From the NCBI GenBank assembly GCA_036362985.1, contig JAYGXS010000001.1:43205331-43269330 (forward strand): a stretch of DNA of 64,000 nt, in the 5' to 3' direction. This stretch comes from Ligula intestinalis (lineage: Eukaryota; Platyhelminthes; Cestoda; Diphyllobothriidea; Diphyllobothriidae). The notes beneath the pieces are model-generated. The model did not search any database, had not been told where the DNA came from, and was given only the letters and a program-made list of their open reading frames with translations. Position numbers and translations under genes: made by a program. Positions 46,501 through 57,202 of this stretch are shown here, piece by piece (position 1 is the stretch's first letter; each line of letters opens with the position of its first letter).

Positions 46501-49500
46501 AAAACAGTCACTTATATGCCTTCTGGGTTACTCAGTTTACCCTATCGAGCCCTTTGCCGTTTCCCGCCTTTCCTGAACGAAGAACAGTTCTCCGTCTGAC
46601 AAATAATCTGGTTGGCTCTCAGAGTAAGACAATCTATGACCTATGGCGGTAGCGACTTTGCCTCAAGATCTCATTACGGGAAATGTTTGAGGACGTTTTG
46701 AGATGGCAATGAATATATTTTGGGCTATTTTTGAGTAAGTTTATTTGTAACTCCGGAATTTGTTCACATCTTAAGAGTATAAAACATCCACCTGGTCACA
46801 CTGTTTTCGGCTCTAGATAACTGACAATTATTATTATGCATATCCTTAGTCACTCTGGAGTTGATGAACATATTGCCAGCGTTGACTGGGACAAGTTTCT
46901 GTTGTCTCCTAGTGTTTACCGTCAACACGTGCGACAGCCCGATAACGCCCCCTTGCTTTGCGTCTCTGGACTGCTGATAGTCTCAGCGAACCTTCTTCTC
47001 CATATCAGTCCACTTTCCCCTTGAATTTACAGTTCACACGGTTGTCATGCTTCATCCTCTTTGGAAGTTTTTTAATCCCAGAATCTCTTATTTGGATTCC
47101 TCTTGATTGGAATTGTAACTACTTTTCTGAGCAACTAGGTTACCTTTTTGCTTTTTTCCCATGGGTCACAAATATGTACTCCTTATTCTCCAACTGGGTC
47201 TCCTTACCACCAGCTATCGCTGTACGTACTGCTTCTACGTCCACATCGCTTATAAAACTCATCTACCCATTTAGTTTTCGTTTATCCGACTCTGTTCCCC
47301 TTTTTCTGTAGATCCTACGCCAAGGAAGTGACATACGCCGGCAGTTTGCATGAACTCTTAGGGTATGGTATTGGCGTTTTCCAAGGTCTCTCAAACTTCG
47401 TTTTAAATGGTAGGTTTAACCTCCCCATCCTTCCCGCGCATTGATTTTGAAACCTTCCCCACCTGCACCAATTTCCCCTGCCTCATGCACAACATGTTTT
47501 CCCCCTCCTGTCTTCAAAGGCGTGGTACTGGGTGTCTTGTACCTGGGTGGCAATCTAATTGCTCGAAATGAGCTGGAGGCCGGCGAATTGATGTCCTTCC
47601 TTGTCGCGACCCAATCGGTGCACCGATCTCTGACTCAGATTTCCCTCCTGTTTGGCAGCGTCGTTCGTGGCATGTCTGCGGCCACCAGGCTCGCAAAGGT
47701 AGTCAAAACCATAAATTTTACCGTCCTTACCATAGAAAAAAAACACAGTGGAAACCCATAACCGCAACCAGTCCAGTGGATGCCTTACTTATCATGCTGT
47801 TCGTCAAGGCATCGTGGATGTTAATGCACAGAAGCGAAAGTTAAGCAATATCGCAAAGGGAAACAATGCATGATCACCAGAGCTCGCTGTTGCTCAATCA
47901 GAGTTTGTAGTCTATCGTAATAAGCAGACGACCCCGTCCTCTCCTGTTAAGCGTCAGAGAGTATCTGACATTCTCTCTCTCTCTCTTGAAAACTTGAGAA
48001 AAAATGTCCTCAACTTCCTGCGAAATGACTTGCTGGTCTAAACTTGATTGGATGCCCAGGACATGTAGGTAATCACATTGTTTCGTCATCCGGTGAAAAG
48101 AATGGGGATACGAAACATCTAGCCGCATAAAAGGCGTTTTTGTGTTCCTAACCGATTATACCGAAAGGCCCATTGTCGCAGCAATTAAAGGCAGAAAGAA
48201 ATTTCCGACAAGGGCAGGGGAAACTAGAGTGGCCATTTCTGGCTTATTAGCCGTCATCAGCCAGCCATACCTAATCCCAGGTGCCCTATCATCCGAGGCT
48301 CGAACCCACAGCCTGTTGATTAGAAGACAAATGCCGCTCTGCTGCTGGCGGGGCTCGAGAGGGAGTCCTCAGGGTACAACAGGACGAGTGAGTATGGTAA
48401 CCGATCGATAAAAACTCACCTATCATTGTCACAACAGTATTCGTAGGGAGCCTTTGCAGCACGGAATAAAATTGCGCCGGTTAAGTGGAAAGTTCCCCTC
48501 AAAAAGCGTTGGTCGGACACGCAACAATGGGGAGAAATGACACATAGTCACGAGCCGCGACCCAGTCGATACGAATAAGCTCTACGACGCAGACGTCCTT
48601 ACAGCAAACGAATGCAGTTTAAGTCTTCAGTCATGAAACTGCAATGTGCATTTAATCACTAGCTTTGATGACCCGCTCCAGACTATCCAGCGTTTGGACT
48701 GTCTGGATGTGATACTACATCATATCGCGAGCACGCGGATAAACATTACTCCAGTTTACAGAATAAAAAAGGGAATCCTATCTGATCCTCGTAACAACAT
48801 TATCCCCCTCCTATCGCTTTTTCCTACGACTGACGAGACGTTATGACTTTTGTATGTTTGGATGCTGTTTAATCCTGTAGGTATTTTATTTTACCGACAA
48901 CACAGACCATTTCACGAAGCTTTTCGGCCTATTTGGCCTCATCAGGTTAAGTAGGTCAACTCCAGTGTAGCAGCGGAAATTGCCGCCACACTCGAGTTTC
49001 GAACTCGAGTCTCTCCGGCTAGACGCGAACGCTCTAACCCTTGAGCCACGAGTCCGCCGTGTGAGGAGTAGGATTACCTAATAACTGTAGGTATGCGTCT
49101 GCCATGTTTACTTAGAATTGAGAAGCAAACCGCCGAAGACTTTCTACCTGACAAAAGCCTCACTGCTCCGCTGTCTGACTATATCCTTCATACTAATTTT
49201 GACCGCCAAGTGAATAGTGAACGGTTAAATACGTTGTCATATTCAGTAAGCATGCAGAATAGCAGACTGAGCTGTGTTTGTGTCCTGCTTGCCTACTACT
49301 TGTGCTATTTAATTTGGTGGTTCAATTTTTCGAGTTATCTTGTCCTGTTTCTACACTAAGCCTCCCTGGCTGTTGGGTGCATCCTCGTCTGACTCTTGTG
49401 GCTTCACCCATTGATCTTTGGTTACCTATTTGAGACCTAGCACTCAACCTTACGCGCTCTCTTTTGCAATCTCGCCTTTGTAGGTGCTCTCCCTGCCCGG

Positions 49501-52500
49501 TCCCGACGAGGCTCGCTCCTTCGTTGAGGGTATCTCAGACCTGCCAAAGCTACCCAGCTCCCCACTCGAACCTCTGACCGCACCCACTATCAAGTTTGAG
49601 AATGTCAGTTTTGCCTATCCCAGTCGGCCCACTGCAATGATTTTCGAGAACCTTGACTTTGACATCCCTGGCGCCAAGGTGGTTGCTTTAGTTGGAGAGT
49701 CGGGAGCAGGTAGGCGTTATCTCTCTCTCTCTCTCCCCTGTCAGTTTTTGATATTTAGAGGATATATGCCCGTCAACCTTCATTCTTACCTAAACTTTCC
49801 CACTAGTTAACTTGTATGCCTTCCTATGTTTCCCTTGCTAAGCGGGCCCATCATCTATGGCTTTTTTAAGGGATGAAAGTAAACGGGTTGACATGTCTTC
49901 ACAGTATCGCTGTGGAGGCGTTCGGAGAAGATCTAGGGGCTTGGTTTCTAGCTGTTAGCTATCTAAATTGTCCACTGTTTCGTCGTTCAGATCTGGACGT
50001 GGATCTGCCATCTAAGGTTTCTCCTTTAATTATACTTCAACACGACCCAATATGTCTTCGATTTATCGAGCTACGGTTGATAACTTCCTACAGCGTATCT
50101 TCTATAGTTATCAGAGTCATCGTTTTTTGCCGCAGTGGTGAACTCGTCGTGGCATTGCCTGGCTCGTCGCTTCTGCAACCCATCATGGTACTTCTTTTTC
50201 TCCATGTTAACGAAACTTCCTTTGACAGAAAATCAACGTAGAGAACGTGTATCCGTTTTCTTCTATTGGAGGGACTTTAACGTAAGAGCATCGTACATAG
50301 TGCTTTTTTCAAAATATCCCTTTAAGTCTTGACGACTGTCTTACGGTAGGGCAACAGTGGTTTGCACTACCAGTTTTAACAGTATTTTGGAGTGCTCAGG
50401 GGAAATGGTTACTTTTTTGGTTGAAAGATGCACCTCATGCTCATGCCATTTCAGTCTGATACCGATCAGTCCCGTGGCCTCATGTGTCACTCCGTAAGGC
50501 TGTGTTGTGCACGGCCGCCACACCCCAGTAACCGCGATACCAGGTGAGAGTAACTGGTATGTCTGTTCAACTTCGGCGAATTTTTATTTGTCGTTTGACT
50601 TGACAGGAATCGGCCAGTTAGCACGTCTAAACGGGACAATTGTTCAACGTTAACCCCTGCGACGTAACCCATTTCTAATATACCTTGCCTGGTCTTACGT
50701 GTGATGTGGTTTGGGAGAAAGGAAAAAATCCAAATTATGCATAACCCTCACTGCCACACAGGCTTTTGAAGCTAATCGTCGTGTTCTTCTGTCAAACTGC
50801 CAGCCTTAGTAGTTATAGTGGCAGCATTTGTAACTGTAACCGCTGGTACTCAAACACATTTTATGGTCGATTTCGTTTCTGCATCAGGGTCATTAGCGAG
50901 CAAAAATGATCTGTTGTTTTCCGTGAACAACCTCCTTGAGACGGTTATAAAAAAGTTGCTAACTATGAGCTTTTTTACAATTGTGAGGTGTTTATTCATA
51001 ATACATCGTATTCGTCAATTTCTTAATGCTGCCTATACTGCATAAAATATGTTCCACATCTATTTCAATATTTTATGACAACTATGTGACTTCTTCCTCA
51101 AACAGTAGGCGAAGAAGTACTTTTCCTTAAACAGGATGTACACAGTGCACAGTGTTTAAACCTTGAATTCGAGTGTAGCAGTCAGTAGGTTAGAAAATTA
51201 TTCGGCTATTGAGTTACTTTTTATAACCGAAAGCTACCCTTTCTTTGAGTATAAAATTTAAAGAAAGCGTAATTTGCTATCAAACAAGTACAAGAAATAA
51301 TTTTTTCGTGCATGCTTTCCATAAAATATACTTTAATTTATAAAGTCAGTCAAATAAAGGATAAAAAACGGCATACTACTGAAGTAGCCAGTTTTTTACA
51401 ATAGATGCTTGTTTGCTGTTAGTCAGAACGAAGCTCGTTAAAAAGCCCGCATCCTATCATGACGGAATAAACTTCAGAATAAACTACACGATAATCAATA
51501 TCAGAACCTGAGTCAATAACGATTAGCAAAAGAGTATCAATCTTTCGCCTGTGTCGAAATGTTGCGTGATCCGTGGCATCTACTGTACTATCCATCAACT
51601 TCTGATGCGGTAGACACATGACGTTTTCGTCCTTCCCACACCGAGTAACATTTGATATGGTGTCTGTGTATGCTTGTAGGCAAGTCGACAGTCGTTGCAT
51701 TGTTGGAACGCTTCTATGAACCCACCTCCGGCAGGATCGTCATCGACGGGGTCGATCTGAGGGACTTCAGTCTCTCTACGCTTCGCGGTCGTCTGCTTGG
51801 CTACATCAGTCAGGAGCCAGAAGTCTTTCACACTACAGTCTACGAGAACATTCGTTGTGCCCAACCCCAGGCGAGCGATGATGAGGTAGGTCTCACCTAA
51901 TGCACACACACGCACACTGTACTCAAGTGTCAATCACACTTCAGTTTCCTGCCGCCTCCATCTAGGTGCACTCCGCGGCCGCGATGGCCCAGGCAGACGG
52001 TTTCATACGGAATCAACTGCCGGAGGGCTACACGACCACGATCGGTGGCGGCTCCAGCACCAGTTCAGTCGGCTTGAGTGGTGGTCAACGCCAGCGTCTT
52101 GTCATTGCTCGCGCTCTCCTCAAGAATGCGCCCATCCTTCTGTTGGATGAGGCCACCTCTGCTCTGGACGCTGAATCGGAGTTTCAGGTGCAGTCGGCGC
52201 TGCAGCAAGCCATGTTCGGTACGAATCACTCCACTATCTTACCCACGTGTTTCGTCCTTTTAACTGTTCTTGTTGATAACAATTTCTAAGTACTTGACTG
52301 CCTGTTAGAAAACCTGTCAGGTTCGCTGTTACCTGTCGTTAAGTTTGTATCTAACCAGTTACTCCTTGCTAATGTTAAAATCCACGAATACCCCAGTCAC
52401 TGATTGTTTGAGGTTGCTTGTCTTATTTGCTCGGTTTGATAAAAGGACCGGCAGTGTTTCCTCTCAAGGACTTACTTGAGATCTTCCAAGACAGAACTAC

Positions 52501-55500
52501 AAACTTGTATCTATCAAAATGGCCTTAAGATCATCACAAACTCGAACTATCGTTAAGATTTCTTCCAATGCACGTGATATTTGTTCAACTGTGAGGGTTT
52601 GGAGTCTTCGCTGACAATCCTAAGTTAGTTTACTTACCTAAGATTTGAACCGATATCTGAATACTTGTTACATAGGCACCTTCGTTATGCTATCGTGATT
52701 TCTGGGGTCTTTGGGTCTCGTAATTTGTTTCGACCCAGTTTTATCTGATTAAGCGTGTCTATGAGCCCGGTTAGCATGTGTACTTTTTTACATGGACACC
52801 GATCCGGCCCCCGCTCTTATTAGCAGTTGCTTCCGGAAGCTAAACGCCTAGTCGAACTGACTGAATTTGAGGTTTGTAGTCGGCTCTTTGGAGACACAGT
52901 CAAATCTAATTGGCCAGACCCAGCATGCTTAACGTCTATTGCATTTTGTGTCGTTTAAAAATGACACCGCTCCTATTGGCATTAAGTTTATTTTTTGCAT
53001 CACTATGTGTCCTTCTCTTACCTACGTTCGCCTTCTTTGTTTTAGGAAGAACGGTCCTTATTGTAGCCCATCGCCTGAGCACTATTCGTAGAGCAGACCT
53101 GATCTACGTCATGCACAAGGGACGCATTGTAGAGGTTCGTCTTTCTTTCGTTTATCTAAATTCTTTTCCCTGGGTTTTTCGTCCTCTGCGTGTCACGTGC
53201 GCTCGACCCAGCCCTAGGTCTTCTTCATTCTGTCACGGGCGAGTGTAGGAAGAGACAGAGAGAGTTCCGCGCAATTCGACTATCACTCAAAACTAACTCA
53301 GGCGCAAAGCAGCGTGTTTGCCTTCAGTCTGTTGAATTCGACGGCCAAACTGTCGCCTCTGGCTGAACCAAAGTCCAGCAGGAACATTAGCACAAACCCT
53401 GAACGAATAAGACGTTTCGCCCTGTTAGCAGAAATTGTAGGGATTAAATCACACCAGTACAACTAAAATCGTGGAATCTTTACGCCACGCCGCGCAAACA
53501 CTAGGGCTGGTCTGATGGCAAGGACGGTGAGGTACAACGACTGAGCTCCGAGAAAGACTAGCTCCACGTGATCTGCATGTATATCCACACAGTTCAAGGA
53601 AAAACCGAATTTCTCAGAGGTCGTTGACACCTGCAGCAGAGATGGAGGAATGTTCAAAGTAACTAGTTGAAAATTAGGGCACTGAAACTCGCGGATGCGA
53701 TTACCGTGAAGAAATGCAGGCTGTCGTTGTGTCCATGAAGGGAGTCTCCGACATTCCAAATGCCACTACTCATTTCAGATGGATCAAACCTTGCTGGCCG
53801 AAACACTGCAGATTATTAAGTGTTTTAGTGACGTACCCAGCCATCCTTCTACAGTCTGCAAATAAAACATCATTGAGCCTCCTCAAGCGGAGACCGACAG
53901 TTTGGCCGTCGTTGCCGAGGATGTGTATTTTGTACCTCAGAATATGGTGGGTACCGGGACATTTACTTGTGCCTGAGTGAGTTTATAGTGATAATAGACT
54001 TACGCAGCATCTAGCGCACAGTGGTCTCACGTCGCGGTGACTGTGTGTGCCCTTGGCTGAGTACTGGAAACAAATCTCTGTAGTCTGAGGTCCATATAAA
54101 TTGACATCCTACCGCAGACTTCCAAGCTTAGTGAACCTCGGGCCTCAAATAGCATGAAAAAAAGGCCATAAGTACTTCCTGTTTTTTTTTCTGGAGAGAC
54201 ATTTGTTTGCGTGTAGTTCTGATGACATTCAAGTCGAAAATAAGGGAGATACTTAAAGAAAGGATATGTTTCGGGTTTTAAAAAAACTTGTTTAATTGCC
54301 GAATAGTTTTGAACCCGACCTGTCGTTAGACATACATTCAGAGTCGCCAAATTATATGCTTTCTACATTCCTTCTAAGGTAAATCACAAAGATCTTTACG
54401 CTGTGAGAAAGACGTCACATAGCGCTCATAAACTTCTGCAATGGATGTAGACCATGCTGATTTTTTATAAGCAACAGTGATAAATGCACAGATGTGATGC
54501 TTTGTGAATGCACAGTTCATGACCTTCAAATATCCCATAGTTAGAAATATATTTAAACCCAAAATATATCCCTTTTCATGAAATCCAACGATTTTTAAAA
54601 GTAACTCCCTCGTACTCAAACGCAGCCCAAGCTGTGGCCCCCAAAGTCTTGCAGCAATAAAGTAATGATCTTTCTTCACAATAGGGCATATTATGATTTA
54701 TGAAGGAATATAACGTTTGATAGAAACACCAGCTTTTTTAACAAAGGGGAAAATTCCGAAGAAGTGGAAATCGGGCGTACTAGGTAAACTTAAATTTTAC
54801 ATGTAGAGGAAGCCTGTTCATGCAAAAACACCGAGTAAATAAAGCAGCACAAGTAAAATTACGTTGGAAAATAATCGGTTTGTCAAGTTTTCGAATACGT
54901 ATGCTTCCATCTTACGTGCAATATAACGTATGGCAGTTACCGAAGAGCCTGAATTTCGAGTATGTATTCTAACACGTTTTCGCGAGAACTGCTAGTTGTT
55001 TCTTTCGTTCATGCATTGCTTGAGTTACGTTGGACTAAGGCAACCACGTTTTCGCTTGATATGCCCCATTGGGCGATCACATGAGTAATATATTGCTTAA
55101 GCTCACTTGCGGACATGCCGGTCAGTGACTCATACATTTCAATAGAATTGTCAGGAACAATTGTTAACGTACCATTTTTTTGAAAACCAAGAGTTATTGC
55201 CTTCCGCCATATTTTCTTGTAATTAATTGATACTTTTATTACGAAGAGGTTCAGATCTTACATGAAATTCTAATTAAGGCTTTACGATTTTCACTGGCTT
55301 TAGTCAATTGACTATAAATAATGAGTATATTCTATGTGCTTACCCAAACCCTCAAAATAAGATATATCTTGAAAGCTTTTGCATAAATAGCCAGCTTTTA
55401 AACATTTTTTTTCTTATGCAGCTGTCTTTGTATGTCATAGTTTCAGAACCACCCAATCATGTTAACTCATTGCCGAGAAAATTGAACGTCCACTACAAAA

Positions 55501-57202
55501 GTCACGAATGAATATGCTTAAGATTGATTTAAAAAAATTCTACAAAAATTTAACTCTTGATAAAAAGCTTTGCTTATATATTTTGGCGTCTGATGTCTGC
55601 TTATTTTAATTTTTTTGATGATTAAGTCAAGATCAGAATGGGACATTTTGGCCAGTTTATTGATTCCCCTAAAATTCTGGAAAAATCTTCCGTTGTATAT
55701 GAAAGAACTAACCCTTTTATAAAAATTGGAACAGTTTTCAGTATATTTGGTTACTTCTAGGCTCAGTTCTACAACAACAAATAAAATCCAGAGTGGCAAT
55801 AAAATCAACGGAGATTTTTGAGAAAACTATATCGCATGACAACTTACTCAAATCTGTGTTATCTTACCTGTCTTCAACTTTTTATTGACTTTACATTCGA
55901 TTTAATTACTATATACTAATAAAGTCCTCATTTGCATTCCTTGCCTGCGACTCTTCAAATATACAATATATATTTTCAATTAGGTTATAGCAAGAAACAG
56001 CTTTAAAAATCTATTACTCAATTTTACGGCACAGAACTTTGAAAATTAGCAAAATATAATTTTTTAAACTTCTTTTCCTCTTATTTTTCCAAAAATAGTG
56101 CGTTATCTCCTAATAACACTTACCTCAATTTCAAGGACGCAAAACAAAATTTTCCGTTTTGCGAACAGATAAAACTAAAAAGTCCTCGCTCTTCATGAGT
56201 GTTCTTTGATAGTGCAACGTGCACTACCGAGAAGTTCTTTTCCGCAGCGTGTTATAGCATAGGAAATTTCTCGGTTATCAACAAACGCTGAATTTCACCC
56301 ATTTTTACCTATATTTTCTCCCAGTATACTGATCTGAACGGAAGTAAATTCTATTAAACACCACTTTTTGCCTCACGTCAACCCAATGAACTAAATAATT
56401 AACCTCAAATGTGTGTTAAGTCCCCCAACCTCCAACCTCTTATCAGATATGCAATCTTCTGTATAAAATTGGAAGAAGTAATTTTCTACAAAATAAGTAG
56501 GAGCACGTTTTTTATCATATATATTTGAATTTGTAATGGCAGTGAAAATCGTTGAGAAACTGCATAATAAGTAAGTAGCCATCTGGTGACTGCTTAAGAA
56601 AGTCTGCTTGGGTAGTCAGCTTACTGTAGCCTGCAGTAGCCTGGTCAGATAAATTGGCCCAAGTGTGACTAGACTCACATCCCCCGTGCTGTACTGGGTT
56701 CAAATTCCACCGAGGTCACTATTGTTTTTCGAAATTGAGTCTAATTAATTATTTTAATCTTAAAACAAGGCCATGAATGAACATTGCCGGCTAGGACAAG
56801 GGAGATTGAGATGACCATTTCTGGTTAACTAACCGTCACCGGTCGGTCACACCCTTTCCCGAGTAGTGCACCACTTGAGGTTAGACCACTTGAGGGAGTT
56901 TCGTTAGCGATCGGTAAATGTCCATCAGCGAGTTCCCCTAGGAATATTTTGCTGTTGATGACAAAGTATTGTACCATGTATGGCGACTTTTATTTTCACC
57001 TGAATACTCATTATTTTTGTATCAGACTGTTTGTAGCTTTGTTTACCAGATACAGATTCCCTGTCCTTCTGTTAGCAGCTGCTATGGTGTTGACTGTTTT
57101 CTTTTTCAATTTTAGAAGGGGACTCATGAAGAGTTACTGCAGCTCAAGGGACGTTACTATGAACTCCTTCAAAGGCAAGGCGAAAAGGACGTGTTCTCAT
57201 GA
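34119..57202 (+). CDS. ABCB8: Mitochondrial ABC half-transporter, ABCB8/MDL1-like (13 exons)
   Basis: An inner-membrane mitochondrial ABC exporter that works as a homodimer; ABCB8 in other animals is linked to iron export and the mitochondrial ATP-sensitive K+ channel. Seen: exons 34119-34502, 34540-34692, 35693-35838, 43638-43713, 43899-44039, 44691-44776, 47312-47409, 47520-47698, 49484-49709, 51680-51885, 51966-52218, 53046-53134 and 57116-57202, all with GT-AG introns and matching phases, giving 707 residues, the usual ABCB8 length. The N-terminus is rich in R, K and S without acidic residues, like a matrix-targeting signal. A six-helix membrane domain follows (about 120-410), then Walker A GESGAGKST (492-500), Q-loop in SQEPEVF, signature LSGGQ (602-606), Walker B ILLLDE (622-627), D-loop SALD and H-loop histidine (about 658). 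The first ATG is 34119; the codon before it is GTG. The ABCB8 assignment over ABCB10 rests on remembered family similarity through membrane domain and length. Confidence 0.9.
34503..34539 (+). other. 37-bp micro-intron (intron 1)
   Basis: The donor is GTATGT and the acceptor CTCTAG, phase 0. Removing it joins LPFILLALV to [18 protein letters not shown], which restores the conserved first core helix of the ABCB8 family. Read through, the frame shifts relative to this motif and stops at about 34,563. Introns of 30-40 bp clustered at the 5' end of genes are known from schistosomes and other flatworms. Confidence 0.85.
34540..34692 (+). CDS. ABCB8: ABCB8-like exon 2
   Basis: Codes 51 residues in phase 0, beginning [20 protein letters not shown], the conserved end of the first transporter helix, and ending [11 protein letters not shown] at donor CAG|GTGCGT. 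Confidence 0.85.
35693..35838 (+). CDS. ABCB8: ABCB8-like exon 3
   Basis: Acceptor TTTGCAATCTAG, donor CAG|GTAATA, ending in phase 2. It codes the second helix and the cytosolic-loop motif [10 protein letters not shown]...FFDKTT, typical of type IV ABC exporters (GERVA..LR, FFD). Confidence 0.85.
36251..38050 (-). mobile_element. CR1-like non-LTR retrotransposon, 5'-truncated
   Basis: One minus-strand frame runs from 38,040 to 36,496. It starts at [11 protein letters not shown], then [65 protein letters not shown], the catalytic FADD box ([10 protein letters not shown]) and the C-terminal [13 protein letters not shown] block. It is broken only by TAG at 37528-37530 and TAG at 36952-36954. 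At both sites Trp fits the alignment (N-W-V-G-DFL and WRP-W). The endonuclease half is absent. The 3' end at about 36,251 carries a short ACTGAACTAT-type tail. Confidence 0.85.
38580..41817 (+). mobile_element. RTE-like non-LTR retrotransposon, nearly full length, decayed
   Basis: One ancestral frame begins at ATG 38,703 and ends at 41,787, about 1,030 codons, usual for RTE. The apurinic-type endonuclease shows AGWNVQTL (38.83 kb), [18 protein letters not shown] and QIDHILV...[13 protein letters not shown]. The reverse transcriptase shows [55 protein letters not shown] and the catalytic [11 protein letters not shown], then the RTE tail [12 protein letters not shown]. Stops are TGA 38820, TAG 38982, TAG 39429, TAG 40011 and TAA 41012; the frame shifts near 40,100 (out and back), 40,400 and 41,330. 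The 3' end is an AAGT-type simple repeat (41,798-41,817), as RTE elements have. The 5' boundary is approximate. Confidence 0.88.
42420..43265 (+). mobile_element. Penelope-like element PLE-3, 5'-truncated, third family
   Basis: The end of the reverse-transcriptase frame ([28 protein letters not shown]) lies at 42,500-42,700. A frameshift leads into a well-kept GIY-YIG endonuclease at 42,720-43,190, with [20 protein letters not shown] and a following Arg. This protein pairing defines Penelope-like elements. The sequence is distant from PLE-1 and PLE-2. The 3' end at about 43,210 has TTCGAAACGTCGG, the 3' half of a hammerhead-like core also seen at 18.6 and 62.6 kb. Confidence 0.8.
43638..43713 (+). 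CDS. ABCB8: ABCB8-like exon 4
   Basis: Acceptor TTTATAG, donor CAG|GTCTGT. The first base completes an Arg codon left open by exon 3. It codes [20 protein letters not shown], the conserved loop before the third helix. Confidence 0.85.
43899..44039 (+). CDS. ABCB8: ABCB8-like exon 5
   Basis: Acceptor TTTTTAG, donor CAA|GTATGC, phase 0 at both ends, 47 codons. It codes helices 3 and 4 ([29 protein letters not shown]) and the basic [13 protein letters not shown] segment. Confidence 0.85.
44691..44776 (+). CDS. ABCB8: ABCB8-like exon 6
   Basis: Acceptor GCCCTTTAG, donor GC|GTAAGT, ending in phase 2. It codes the coupling-helix motif [21 protein letters not shown], corresponding to the E..N.R.V.....E stretch of ABC exporters. 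Confidence 0.82.
44777..47311 (+). other. Intron 6 of the ABCB8-like gene
   Basis: 2.5 kb between exons 6 and 7. The frames inside (for example 45,259-45,486 and 45,698-45,961) are not needed, since exons 6 and 7 join in matching phase with exact family spacing. Confidence 0.7.
47312..47409 (+). CDS. ABCB8: ABCB8-like exon 7
   Basis: Acceptor TTTTTCTGTAG; its first base completes an Ala codon. Donor AATG|GTAGGT. It codes [17 protein letters not shown] and the conserved [11 protein letters not shown] before helix 5. The spacing from exon 6 to FQGLSN matches the ABCB8 family exactly. Confidence 0.85.
47520..47698 (+). CDS. ABCB8: ABCB8-like exon 8
   Basis: Acceptor TCTTCAAAG, donor AAG|GTAGTC. 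It codes helix 5 to helix 6: [10 protein letters not shown], then [17 protein letters not shown] and the conserved [11 protein letters not shown]. The preceding intron is only 110 bp. Confidence 0.88.
47968..47985. repeat. (CT)n microsatellite in intron 8
   Basis: TCTCTCTCTCTCT run. A second CT run lies at 49,720-49,735 just after exon 9. Confidence 0.8.
48185..48410 (-). repeat. SINE family B copy (minus) and flanking unit X
   Basis: Minus strand reads GAGCCTCGGATGATAGGGC-like box, then GGCTGATGACGGCTAATAAG, CAGAAATGGCCACTC and TTTCCCCTGCCCTTGTC. The B-box-like GGTTCGAGCC is at 48,297-48,306. A neighbouring unit (GGGGCTCGAGAGGGAGTCC, ACCGATCG) recurs at 23.4 and 56.9 kb. Confidence 0.65.
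48880..49066 (-). repeat. SINE family A, tRNA-derived, with hammerhead ribozyme
   Basis: On minus: a tRNA-like head with A box TGGCTCAAGGGTTAGAGC near 49,040 and B box GAGTTCGAAAC near 48,997, an AT-poor linker, then a hammerhead at 48,957-48,905 and a GTCGGTAAAATAAAATACC tail. This combination of polymerase III promoter and hammerhead is known from the schistosome Sm-alpha SINE; the sequence itself is different. Confidence 0.75.
48905..48957 (-). ncRNA. Hammerhead ribozyme in SINE A (48.9 kb)
   Basis: On minus: CTGATGA (48945-48939), stem II GGCC/GGCC with AAATA loop (48938-48926), GAA, stem III palindrome AAGCTT (48922-48917) without loop, U16.1 48917, C17 48916, cleavage predicted before 48915. 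Stem I pairs AC/GT next to the core and GACC (48957-48954) with GGTC (48908-48905) distally. All core positions are met; a loopless stem III suggests it acts as a dimer. Confidence 0.75.
49484..49709 (+). CDS. ABCB8: ABCB8-like exon 9
   Basis: Acceptor GCCTTTGTAG, donor GCAG|GTAGGC, ending in phase 1. It codes the linker and the start of the nucleotide-binding domain: A-loop region [12 protein letters not shown], then [10 protein letters not shown]. The Walker A motif is cut by the intron after GESGA. Confidence 0.9.
51680..51885 (+). CDS. ABCB8: ABCB8-like exon 10
   Basis: Acceptor TGCTTGTAG, donor GAG|GTAGGT. It completes Walker A with GKST, then codes [14 protein letters not shown], the DGVDLRDF segment and Q-loop [12 protein letters not shown], ending in phase 0. 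Confidence 0.9.
51966..52218 (+). CDS. ABCB8: ABCB8-like exon 11
   Basis: Acceptor CCATCTAG, donor TTCG|GTACGA. It carries the ABC signature LSGGQRQR, Walker [13 protein letters not shown] and the start of the switch region. The 80-bp intron before it is short. Confidence 0.92.
53046..53134 (+). CDS. ABCB8: ABCB8-like exon 12
   Basis: Acceptor TTTGTTTTAG, donor GAG|GTTCGT. It codes [20 protein letters not shown] with the H-loop histidine, then [10 protein letters not shown]. Confidence 0.9.
56630..56722 (+). repeat. tRNA-derived repeat (SINE family C), diverged
   Basis: B box GGGTTCAAATTCC at 56,697-56,709 followed by ACCGAGGTCAC, matching 7,031-7,125. The A-box half is degraded. Confidence 0.5.
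56780..56935 (-). repeat. SINE family B copy, head truncated
   Basis: Minus strand reads GTGCACTACTCGGGAAAGGG, CCAGAAATGGTCATC and CAATCTCCCTTGTCC. The A-box head is missing. Unit X follows (GAGGGAGTTTC, GCGATCGGTAAA). Confidence 0.65.
57116..57202 (+). CDS. ABCB8: ABCB8-like exon 13 (last)
   Basis: Acceptor TTCAATTTTAG. It codes [20 protein letters not shown], the usual ABC exporter C-terminus (G.H.ELL...G.Y..L...Q), then QGEKDVFS and TGA at 57200-57202. No AATAAA was noticed within the next few hundred bases. Confidence 0.88.
   Translation, partial: KGTHEELLQLKGRYYELLQRQGEKDVFS

Larger units (their letters stand above)
53135..57115 (+). other. Intron 12 of the ABCB8-like gene
   Basis: 4.0 kb. 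It contains family B and C SINE pieces at 56.6-56.9 kb, a very AT-rich stretch at 54.2-56.5 kb, and GACAGTTTGGCCGTC in direct and inverse at 53,891-53,914 and 53,338-53,360. AACGTCT near 53,423 (minus GGGCGAAACGTC) resembles a hammerhead 3' core. Confidence 0.6.

Noticed and set aside
46958..47311. 117-codon frame ending at exon 7 as coding
   Set aside because: It stops exactly at the exon 7 acceptor and has no ABC transporter similarity; it is intron sequence.
53270..53920. A full inverted-repeat element in intron 12
   Set aside because: Only about 15 bases (GACAGTTTGGCCGTC) match in inverse; the flanks do not align.
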